From: Streptomyces sp. D2-8
GTDB lineage: Bacteria > Actinomycetota > Actinomycetes > Streptomycetales > Streptomycetaceae
DNA: 64,000 bases
Direction of reading: 5' to 3'
Assembly: GCF_023184515.1 (NCBI RefSeq)
Contig: NZ_JAAHBP010000021.1
Span: 62,001 to 126,000 of the forward strand
Positions 16,524 to 24,085 of the stretch are shown piece by piece. Each line of letters begins with the position of its first letter. The first letter of the stretch is position 1. Below the pieces are notes generated by a model that had not been told where the DNA came from, made no database searches, and saw only the letters and a program-made list of their open reading frames with translations. The position numbers and the translations under genes are program-made.

Positions 16524-19387
16524 CCACCGCCACCCGCGACCTGGCGGGTCTCGCGGCCCGTATCGCCGAGCTCGCGCCCGGTCTGCGGGTGGAGACCGGC
16601 CCGGGGGCCACCGGCCCGTACGCCTACGACGCCTCCAACTACCGCGTGCTGCCCCGGGCGGTGGCCTTCCCGCGCACCGCCGACGACGTGGTCGCGGTGC
16701 TGCGGGCCTGCCGTGCGGCGGGCGTGCCGGTCACGGCCCGGGGCGGCGGCACGAGCATGGCGGGCAATGCCGTCGGGCTCGGCGTGGTCCTGGACTTCTC
16801 CCGGTACATGAACCGGATCCTGGACATCGACGCCGAGGCGCGTACCGCCCGCGTCGAGGCGGGGGTGGTGCTGGACGCGCTGCGCAGTGAGACCGCCCTG
16901 CGGGGGCTGGACTTCGGGCCTGATCCGTCCTCGCACAGCCGGTGCACGCTGGGCGGGATGATCGGCAACGACGCGTGCGGGAACCGGTCGGTGCGCGACG
17001 GGCGGACCAGCGGGCATGTCGTGGAGCTGGAGATCGTGACGGCTGACGGCGTGCGGGCCGTGGCCGACCACGCCGGGCTGCACGCGCTGGACCCGGCCGA
17101 CGCCGGTGCTGTCGCCCGGCTGGAAGCCGACCTCAAGCGTCTGGTCGGTGAGAACCTGGCGTTGATCCGGACCGAGCTGGGGCGCATCCCGCGTCAGGTC
17201 TCGGGCTATCAGTTGCAGCATCTGCTGCCGGAGAACGGCTTCGACCTGGCCCGTGCTCTGGTGGGCACCGAAGGCACCTGTGCGGTCGTCACCGCCGCGA
17301 CGGTCCGCCTGGTGGCGACCGCACAGGCATCCACACTCCTCACGCTCGGCTACGGCGATGTGGTCGAGGCGGCCGAGGACGTGCCGGAGATCCTGCGCTT
17401 CGCGCCCAGCGCGGTGGAGGGCATGGACGAGGCGATCGTCGCGACCATGCGCGCCCGCCGCGGCCCCGACTCCGTCACCGGCCTGCCCGAGGGCCGGGCG
17501 TGGCTGTACGTCGAACTCGAAGGCGACGACCAGGCCACCGTGAACGCCCGGGCCGAAGAGCTGCTCGATGCGCTCAAGGCCCTGGGACGGCTGACCGGTG
17601 GCCGGGTCGTGGAGAGCCCGGCCGAGCGGCGTTCGCTGTGGCGGGTGCGGGAGGACGGGGCCGGACTGGCGGCCCGGCTCGTCGACGGCGGGGAGTCCTG
17701 GCCCGGCTGGGAGGACGCGGCCGTCGCCCCGGCGGACTTGGCCGCCTACCTGCGCGGCTTCCGCAAGCTGCTCGCCGCGCACGAGCTGACCGGTGTGCTG
17801 TACGGGCACTTCGGCGCCGGATGCGTCCATGTGCGGATCGACTTCGACATGGCCACGGACGCAGGCCGGACGGTCATGCGCCGGTTCCTGTCGGAGGCCG
17901 CCGCGTTGGTCGTCGAGCACGGCGGCACGCTGTCGGGTGAGCACGGTGACGGACGGGCCCGCAGCGAACTGCTGAAGGTCATGTACAGCCACCGCATGAT
18001 CGCCGCGTTCGGCGCCTTCAAGAAGGCATTCGACCCCGAAGGGCTGCTCAACCCCGGTGTCATCATCGACCCGGCTCCGCTGGACACCGACCTCGCACTG
18101 CGCGAACTGCCGCTCGTGGACACGACGTTCGGCTTCCCGCACGACGAGGACGGCTTCGCCGGTGCCGTGCGTCGCTGTGTCGGGGTCGGCCGCTGCCGCA
18201 GTGACGCGGGCGGGGTGATGTGCCCGAGCTACCGGGCCACGGGCGAGGAGAACGACTCCACCCGCGGCCGGGCCCGCATGCTCCAGGAGATGGTCCGCGG
18301 CGAAGCCGTCAGCGACGGCTGGCGCTCCACCGAGGTCAAGGACGCCCTCGATCTGTGCCTGTCCTGCAAGGCCTGCTCCAGCGACTGCCCGGTCGGTGTC
18401 GATATGGCCACCTACAAGGCGGAGTTCCTCCACCAGCACTACAAGGGCCGCCTGCGGCCCCGCTCCCACTACTCCCTCGGCTGGCTGCCCCGGACCTCCG
18501 CCCTGGCCGGGTACGCGGCCCGCCCGGTCAACCTGCTGCTGCGCGGACCGCTCGGCAAGCTCCTGGCCCGCCTGGGCGGCGTCACCACCAAGCGCAGAAT
18601 CCCCGCCTTCGCCTCCCGCCGCACCCTGCGCAAGACCCTCCGCGCTGCGAAGACCACCGAACCGGCCAAGGCCATCCTCTTCGTCGACAGCTTCACCCGC
18701 GCCTTCCGCCCGCAGGTGGCGGCGTCGGCGAGCCGCGTGCTCGCCGACGCCGGCATCCCCTGCACACCGCAGGACGGCCTGTGCTGCGGACTGACCTGGG
18801 TGAGCACCGGCCAGCTGTCCACGGCCCGCAGAGTCGTGGCCCGCACGGTCGCCGCCCTGGACAACGGCGACGACCGGCCCGTGATCGTGGCCGAACCCAG
18901 CTGCGCCGCCGCCCTCAAACGCGACGTACCCGAACTCCTCGGCACCGAGGCCGCCCGGCGCGTCGCCGCCCGCGTCCACACGTTCACCGGGGCACTGAGC
19001 GACCTGGCCGACCAGGGCTGGACCCCGCCGCCGCTGCCCGAGAACGTCGTGCTCCAGACCCACTGCCACGAGTACGCCACCTTCAAGGGCCGCCACCCCG
19101 CCGGCCTCCTGCGCCGCCTCGGCGTACGGAAGGTCGACGAGGCCGAGGGCTGCTGCGGACTCGCCGGCAACTTCGGCTTCGAAGCCCAGCACTACGACAC
19201 CTCCATCGCCGTCGCCGATCTCGCCCTCACACCGCGCCTCGACGCACTCGACGGACGACCCGTCATCGCCGACGGCTTCAGCTGCGCCACCCAGATCGAC
19301 CACCTCGCCGGTGACCGGGACGTCCGCGCCCTGCACCTTGCCGAACTCCTCGACCCCGCCGCCGATCAACCAGGAGAGACGACATGA
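16520..19387 (+). CDS. FAD/4Fe-4S D-2-hydroxyacid dehydrogenase (GlcD-GlpC fusion, YdiJ-like)
   Basis: This 955-residue protein fuses an N-terminal FAD-binding PCMH domain and FAD-oxidase C domain (residues about 30-530) to a ferredoxin-like and CCG-domain module (about 540-940). Visible motifs are VTARGGGTSMAGNAVGLG (FAD), YGHFGAGCVHVRIDF and SGEHGDGRARSE (flavin/substrate-metal site), CVGVGRCR...CPSY near residue 553 and CLSCKACSSDCPVG near 613 for Fe-S clusters. CCG motifs DGLCCGLTW and EGCCGLAGNFG follow. The layout matches E. coli YdiJ-type D-2-hydroxyglutarate dehydrogenases and some lactate dehydrogenases. The start at 16520 overlaps gabT by ATGA, and the gene overlaps gabD by 4 nt. 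Its substrate in a GABA operon is an open question. Confidence 0.85.
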   Translation: MTTATRDLAGLAARIAELAPGLRVETGPGATGPYAYDASNYRVLPRAVAFPRTADDVVAVLRACRAAGVPVTARGGGTSMAGNAVGLGVVLDFSRYMNRILDIDAEARTARVEAGVVLDALRSETALRGLDFGPDPSSHSRCTLGGMIGNDACGNRSVRDGRTSGHVVELEIVTADGVRAVADHAGLHALDPADAGAVARLEADLKRLVGENLALIRTELGRIPRQVSGYQLQHLLPENGFDLARALVGTEGTCAVVTAATVRLVATAQASTLLTLGYGDVVEAAEDVPEILRFAPSAVEGMDEAIVATMRARRGPDSVTGLPEGRAWLYVELEGDDQATVNARAEELLDALKALGRLTGGRVVESPAERRSLWRVREDGAGLAARLVDGGESWPGWEDAAVAPADLAAYLRGFRKLLAAHELTGVLYGHFGAGCVHVRIDFDMATDAGRTVMRRFLSEAAALVVEHGGTLSGEHGDGRARSELLKVMYSHRMIAAFGAFKKAFDPEGLLNPGVIIDPAPLDTDLALRELPLVDTTFGFPHDEDGFAGAVRRCVGVGRCRSDAGGVMCPSYRATGEENDSTRGRARMLQEMVRGEAVSDGWRSTEVKDALDLCLSCKACSSDCPVGVDMATYKAEFLHQHYKGRLRPRSHYSLGWLPRTSALAGYAARPVNLLLRGPLGKLLARLGGVTTKRRIPAFASRRTLRKTLRAAKTTEPAKAILFVDSFTRAFRPQVAASASRVLADAGIPCTPQDGLCCGLTWVSTGQLSTARRVVARTVAALDNGDDRPVIVAEPSCAAALKRDVPELLGTEAARRVAARVHTFTGALSDLADQGWTPPPLPENVVLQTHCHEYATFKGRHPAGLLRRLGVRKVDEAEGCCGLAGNFGFEAQHYDTSIAVADLALTPRLDALDGRPVIADGFSCATQIDHLAGDRDVRALHLAELLDPAADQPGETT

Positions 19388-20823
19388 CCGAGGTACTGAC
19401 TCAGCTGTTCATCGGCGGTGCCTGGGTGGACGCCGCGGACGGTGCCACCATGCCCGTCGACGACCCCGCCACCGGCGAGATGCTCTGCCACGTCGCCGAC
19501 GCCGGCCCGAAGGACGCCCGGCTCGCCGAGGAGGCGGCCGTCCAGGCCCAGCAGGACTGGGCCCGCACCGCACCCCGGGCACGCAGCGAGATCCTGCGCC
19601 GCGCCTACGAGCTCATCCTGGAGCGCACCGACGAGCTCGCCCACCTGATGACGTCCGAGATGGGCAAGCCGCTGACCGAGGCCAGGGGAGAGGTGGCGTA
19701 CGCCGCGGAGTTCCTCCGCTGGTTCTCCGAGGAGGCCGTCCGTATCGACGGCGGCTGCGGCACCCTGCCCGACGGCCGCAACCGCATGCTGCTCTCCCGC
19801 CGCCCGGTCGGCCCCTGCCTGCTGATCACGCCGTGGAACTTCCCGCTGGCCATGGGCACCCGCAAGATCGGCCCCGCCATCGCGGCGGGCTGCACGATGA
19901 TCCTCAAGCCCGCCCCGCAGACCCCCCTGTCCAGCCTCGCGCTGGCCGGGATCCTCGAAGAGGCAGGCCTGCCGGACGGTGTGCTGAACGTCGTCACCAC
20001 CTCCCGCGCCGGCGAGGTGTGCGAGCCGCTGCTGCGCGGCGGCCGGATCCGCAAACTGTCCTTCACCGGCTCCACCGCCGTCGGCCGGCTGCTGCTCGCG
20101 CAGTGCGCCGACACCGTCGTACGCACCTCGATGGAGCTGGGCGGGAACGCGCCCTTCATCGTCTTCGACGACGCCGACCTGGACGTGGCCGTGGACGGGG
20201 CGATGGTCGCCAAGATGCGGAACATGGGCGAGGCCTGCACGGCGGCGAACCGCTTCTTCGTGCACCGGTCGGTGGCGGACGAGTTCGGCCGGCGGCTCGC
20301 CGAGCGGATGGGCGCCCTCGTGGTGGGCCCCGGCACCCGCAACGGCGTCGACGTCGGCCCTCTGATCGACAGCACCGGACGCGCCAAGGTGGAGGAACTG
20401 GTCGCCGACGCGGTGGAGCGCGGCGCCCAGGTGCTCGCCGGCGGACGCACGCCGGAAGGGCCCGGCTTCTTCTACCCGCCGACCGTGCTGGCCGGCGTCG
20501 ACCCCGGCAGCCGTCTGATGGACACGGAGATCTTCGGCCCGGTCGCCGCGATCCTCACCTTCGACGACGAGGACGAGGTCCTGCGCCGCGCCAACGACAC
20601 GCCCTGGGGCCTCGTCGGCTACGTCTTCACCCAGGGACTGGACCGCGGCCTGCGCGTCAGCGAGGGACTGGAGGTGGGCATGGTCGGGCTGAACACCGGC
20701 CTCGTCTCCAACCCGGCGGCCCCGTTCGGCGGGGTCAAGCAGTCCGGGCTCGGGCGGGAAGGCGGCCGGGTCGGGATCGACGAGTTTTTGGAGTACCAGT
20801 ACGTGGCCGTGCCCGTGCGATGA
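19384..20823 (+). CDS. gabD: NAD(P)-dependent succinate-semialdehyde dehydrogenase
   Basis: The enzyme oxidises succinate semialdehyde to succinate, completing GABA entry to the TCA cycle. The 479-residue ALDH fold has WNFPLAMGTRKIGPAIAAGC, KPAPQTPLSS, the SFTGSTAVGRLL coenzyme loop, catalytic Glu in MELGGNAPFIVF and catalytic Cys (about residue 285) in MGEACTAANRF. The Cys-containing motif and the FGGVKQSGLGREGG tail match the GabD branch. It starts with ATG inside an ATGA overlap and has GGAGAGACGAC upstream. It is the last gene of the operon. Confidence 0.92.
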   Translation: MTEVLTQLFIGGAWVDAADGATMPVDDPATGEMLCHVADAGPKDARLAEEAAVQAQQDWARTAPRARSEILRRAYELILERTDELAHLMTSEMGKPLTEARGEVAYAAEFLRWFSEEAVRIDGGCGTLPDGRNRMLLSRRPVGPCLLITPWNFPLAMGTRKIGPAIAAGCTMILKPAPQTPLSSLALAGILEEAGLPDGVLNVVTTSRAGEVCEPLLRGGRIRKLSFTGSTAVGRLLLAQCADTVVRTSMELGGNAPFIVFDDADLDVAVDGAMVAKMRNMGEACTAANRFFVHRSVADEFGRRLAERMGALVVGPGTRNGVDVGPLIDSTGRAKVEELVADAVERGAQVLAGGRTPEGPGFFYPPTVLAGVDPGSRLMDTEIFGPVAAILTFDDEDEVLRRANDTPWGLVGYVFTQGLDRGLRVSEGLEVGMVGLNTGLVSNPAAPFGGVKQSGLGREGGRVGIDEFLEYQYVAVPVR

Positions 20824-20876
20824 CGCCGTCCCCGCCCCACTGACGGGCGATGACCGTTGGGGATTACCGATGGGGA

Positions 20877-20902
20877 ATGAAGACATGAATCAGTCTTCAT
20901 GT
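20877..20902. promoter_or_regulatory. ArsR/SmtB-like operator upstream of the metal ATPase
   Basis: ACATGAATCAGTCTTCATGT (20883-20902) has the TGAA-N6-TTCA core typical of ArsR/SmtB metal-sensor sites. An overlapping pair, ATGAAGAC (20877-20884) and GTCTTCAT (20893-20900), is also perfectly inverted. The site ends 48 nt before the ATPase start. No ArsR gene is adjacent, so the sensor would act from elsewhere. Confidence 0.65.
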
Positions 20903-20950
20903 GTTCCTGTATGGTGGGTGGCCACGCGCTCCCCGCCAGAAGGACCCCTG

Positions 20951-22918
20951 ATGACCTCCACGCTCACGCCTCAGCCGGTCGAACGGGCGAAGCCCGCACG
21001 TACCGGGGCGGTGGCCCGGCGGCGTACCCGCGTCCTCGCGCTCCCCGAGGCGCGCTGGGCCGCCGCGGCCACCGCCTTCTTCCTGCTCGCCCTGCCCTTG
21101 CAGTTGACCGGCGCCCCCGCCTGGACCTGGGGAACGCTGTACGCCTTGTCGTACGTCACGGGCGGCTGGGAGCCGGGGTGGGAGGGGCTCAAGGCGTTGA
21201 AGGACCGCACCCTCGACGTCGACCTGCTGATGGTCGTCGCCGCCCTGGGCGCGGCCGCGATCGGGCAGGTCATGGACGGCGCCCTGCTCATCGTCATCTT
21301 CGCCACCTCGGGCGCGCTGGAGGCCCTGGCCACGGCCCGCACCGCCGACTCCGTCCGCGGCCTGCTCGACCTGGCCCCCGCCACGGCCACCCGGCTGAGC
21401 CCCGACGGAGGTGAACAGACCGTCTCCGTCGAGGAGCTGACGGTCGGCGACACCGTCCTCGTACGCCCCGGGGAGCGCGTCGGCGCCGACGGCCGGGTGC
21501 GCGACGGGGCGAGCGAGGTGGACCAGGCGACCATCACCGGCGAGCCGCTGCCCGTGCCGAAGGAGCGGGGCGACGACGTCTTCGCGGGCACCCTCAACGG
21601 CACCGGCGCGCTGCGGATCCGGGTCGAGCGCGACGCGTCCGACTCGGTGATCGCCCGGATCGTCCGCATGGTGCAGGAGGCGTCCGAGACGAAGGCGCCC
21701 ACGCAGCTGTTCATCGAGAAGGTCGAACAGCGCTACTCGCTGGGCATGGTGGCCGCGACCCTGGCCGTCTTCCTGGTGCCGCTCGCCTTCGGCGCGCAGC
21801 TCACCGACGCGCTGCTGCGCGCCATGACGTTCATGATCGTGGCCTCCCCGTGCGCGGTCGTGCTGGCCACCATGCCGCCCCTGCTGTCGGCCATCGCCAA
21901 CGCCGGACGGCACGGCGTTCTCGTGAAGTCGGCCGTGGTGATGGAACGGCTCGGCCAGGTGGACGCGGTCGCCCTGGACAAGACCGGCACGCTCACCGAG
22001 GGCAGCCCGCGAGTCACCGACATCCGGCCGCTGCCCGGATCCGGCCTGGACGAAGGCGAGTTGCTGACGCTGGCGGCCGCCGCCGAGCGGCCCAGTGAAC
22101 ACCCGCTGGCCCGGGCGGTGGTGGACGCGGCCCACGAGCGCGGCCTCGACCTGCCCGATGCGGAGGACTTCACCTCCGCGCCCGGCGTGGGAGTCACCGC
22201 CGTCGTCGGCGGCCGCACGGTCGCGGTGGGCGCCCCGGCCCGGCTGCTGGACGACGCCGTGGGCACGGCCGTGGAGCTGGAGGAGTCCGGCCGGACCGCC
22301 GTCCTGGTCGTCGTCGACGGCACCCCGGCCGGACTGCTCGGCATCGCCGACCGGCTGCGCCCGGACGCCGCCGCCACGGTCGCCTCCCTCGCCCGGCTCA
22401 CCGGCACCGCCCCGGTCCTCCTCACCGGCGACAACGCCGGCGCCGCCGCACACCTCGGCGCCGAGGCCGGCATCGACGACGTGCGCGCCGGGCTGCTGCC
22501 GCAGGACAAGCTGGCCGCCGTCCAGGAGATGGAGAGCGCCGGCCGCAAGGTGCTGGTCCTCGGGGACGGCGTCAACGACGCGCCCGCCCTGGCCGCCGCG
22601 CACACCGGGATCGCCATGGGCCGGGCCGGCTCCGACCTGGCCCTGGAGACCGCGGACGCCGTCATCGTGCGCGACGAACTCGCCGCGGTCCCCGCCACCG
22701 TCGCCCTGTCCCGCCGCGCCCGCAGGCTGGTCGTGCAGAACCTCGTGATCGCCGGGGTGTTCATCGCCGGACTGGTCGTCTGGGACCTGGCCGGTGACCT
22801 GCCGTTGCCGCTGGGCGTCGCGGGCCACGAGGGCTCCACGGTCCTGGTCGGCCTGAACGGGCTGCGGCTGCTGCGGGAGGGTGCCTGGCAGCGGGCCGCC
22901 GCCGAGGGAAGCGGCTGA
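20951..22918 (+). CDS. P1B-4-type transition-metal exporting ATPase (CtpD/CoaT-like)
   Basis: This 655-residue P-type ATPase probably exports Co2+, Fe2+, Ni2+ or a related ion. It has the membrane motif SPC (residues 299-301) where copper and zinc pumps have CPC. It lacks any N-terminal metal-binding domain, and a late membrane helix has HEGSTVLVGLNGLRLL. These three traits define subtype P1B-4. The catalytic core is intact: TITGEPLPVPK actuator, DKTGTLTEG with Asp343, the SEHPLARAVV HP motif and GDGVNDAPALAAAHTG. The ATG at 20951 is preferred to the upstream in-frame ATG at 20870 because the upstream stretch overlaps the operator. The gene is monocistronic. Confidence 0.9.
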   Translation: MTSTLTPQPVERAKPARTGAVARRRTRVLALPEARWAAAATAFFLLALPLQLTGAPAWTWGTLYALSYVTGGWEPGWEGLKALKDRTLDVDLLMVVAALGAAAIGQVMDGALLIVIFATSGALEALATARTADSVRGLLDLAPATATRLSPDGGEQTVSVEELTVGDTVLVRPGERVGADGRVRDGASEVDQATITGEPLPVPKERGDDVFAGTLNGTGALRIRVERDASDSVIARIVRMVQEASETKAPTQLFIEKVEQRYSLGMVAATLAVFLVPLAFGAQLTDALLRAMTFMIVASPCAVVLATMPPLLSAIANAGRHGVLVKSAVVMERLGQVDAVALDKTGTLTEGSPRVTDIRPLPGSGLDEGELLTLAAAAERPSEHPLARAVVDAAHERGLDLPDAEDFTSAPGVGVTAVVGGRTVAVGAPARLLDDAVGTAVELEESGRTAVLVVVDGTPAGLLGIADRLRPDAAATVASLARLTGTAPVLLTGDNAGAAAHLGAEAGIDDVRAGLLPQDKLAAVQEMESAGRKVLVLGDGVNDAPALAAAHTGIAMGRAGSDLALETADAVIVRDELAAVPATVALSRRARRLVVQNLVIAGVFIAGLVVWDLAGDLPLPLGVAGHEGSTVLVGLNGLRLLREGAWQRAAAEGSG

Positions 22919-22934
22919 GCGGCGCCGGTCAGCC
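22913..22934. terminator. bidirectional hairpin between convergent genes
   Basis: GGCTGA and TCAGCC form a stem around the self-complementary CGGCGCCG. The two arms contain the stop codons of the ATPase (22916-22918) and of the LacI gene (22929-22931), so one hairpin could end both transcripts. Confidence 0.5.
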
Positions 22935-23999
22935 GGCCGGCGGAGGGCCGCTGCTGGCCCGCACCACCAGGTCCACGGAAACGAGGGTGTCGACGCCGGT
23001 CCGCTCGCCCGGGCCGTCGATCCGGTCGAGGAGAAGCCGCAGCGAGCGGGTGCCGATCTCCGCGAAGTCGGTGCGGACGGTGGTCAGCGGCGGCAGGAAG
23101 TGCGCGGCCTCGGGGATGTCGTCGTAGCCGACGACGCTGACCTCCCCGGGGACGGACCGCCCGGACTCGTGCAGGGCGTGCAGCAAGCCGAGCGCCATCT
23201 GGTCGTTGGAGGCGAACACCGCCGTCACCTCCGGACGCCGGGCCAGCCGACGGCCCAGGTCGTAGCCGGAGTCGGCGCTCCAGTCCCCGACGAGAGGAGC
23301 CGGAACGGCGGCACCGGCGGCCCGGAGCGTCGACTGCCAGCTCGCCAGCCGGTGATCGGCGGAGGTCCAGCCGCTCGGGCCCGCGATGTGCCCGACGGTG
23401 GCGTGCCCGAGGCCGAGGAGGTGCTCGGTGGCCTTGCGGGCGCCGGTGCGCGAATCGCCGGTGACCAGGGGGGTGGCGTCGTCGAGCGCGTTCTCCAGCA
23501 CCACCAGGGGAGTGCCCAGACCGGTCGTCTCCGCGAGGGCCTTGCCCACCCACAGCTGGGGCGCGATCGCGATCACACCGTCCGCCCCCTCCGCCGACAG
23601 CCGGTCCACGGCCTCGACGACGGTGCCGTGGTCGGCCGTGTCGAGGGCGATGGAGCTGACGAGGTAACCGGCCTCCTGGGCAGCCGTGTTGATCGCGGTC
23701 AGAATCGAGGCGGGCCCGTACCGGGCGGCGTCGAAGGAGATGACCCCGAGCATCCGGGTCCTGCCACTGGCCAGGGACCGCGCACTGCGGCTGGGCCGGT
23801 AGCCGAGCGTGCGCATGGCCTCCAGGACCGCCTCGCGCGTCTCGGGACGGACGGCCGGATGATCGTTGAGCACCCGCGACACGGTCTGCTTGGAAACCCC
23901 TGCCATCCGGGCCACGTCGGCCATCACCGGCCGCGCCCCCGCGAAGTTGCGCCTGCTACGGCCCTTGGGAACAGGACCGTCGGGGGCGCTCGGTGTCAT
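22929..23999 (-). CDS. LacI-family repressor of the GH35 operon
   Basis: The 356-residue regulator has a LacI helix-turn-helix near residues 25-70 (MADVARMAGVSKQTVSRVLN, then VRPETREAVLEAMRTLGYRPS) and a periplasmic-binding-protein-like ligand domain. That domain includes LGVISFDAARYGPASILTAI and FASNDQMALGLLHALHESG. ATG 23999 is taken, although the frame is open further upstream. It is the last gene of the MFS-GH35-GH35-lacI operon, and the perfect 16-bp CG-centred palindrome at 29519-29534 is its best candidate operator, which would make it autoregulated. The inducer is probably a galactoside. Confidence 0.88.
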   Translation of the reverse strand: MTPSAPDGPVPKGRSRRNFAGARPVMADVARMAGVSKQTVSRVLNDHPAVRPETREAVLEAMRTLGYRPSRSARSLASGRTRMLGVISFDAARYGPASILTAINTAAQEAGYLVSSIALDTADHGTVVEAVDRLSAEGADGVIAIAPQLWVGKALAETTGLGTPLVVLENALDDATPLVTGDSRTGARKATEHLLGLGHATVGHIAGPSGWTSADHRLASWQSTLRAAGAAVPAPLVGDWSADSGYDLGRRLARRPEVTAVFASNDQMALGLLHALHESGRSVPGEVSVVGYDDIPEAAHFLPPLTTVRTDFAEIGTRSLRLLLDRIDGPGERTGVDTLVSVDLVVRASSGPPPAG

Positions 24000-24085
24000 G
24001 GCGGATGAATCCTCGATGTCGGTACGGCGGCCCTGAACCCGCCCGGCAGGAGCACAGCATAGGCCGGGCGGCGCCCGGAAGCCCC

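Noticed and set aside
15872..19369. A 1165-codon minus-strand ORF across the GABA operon
   Set aside because: It lies wholly opposite three clearly recognised overlapping genes and has no domain similarity I can see.
20870..20950. Upstream in-frame start for the metal ATPase
   Set aside because: The extra 27 residues overlap the operator and lack similarity to P1B-4 N-termini.
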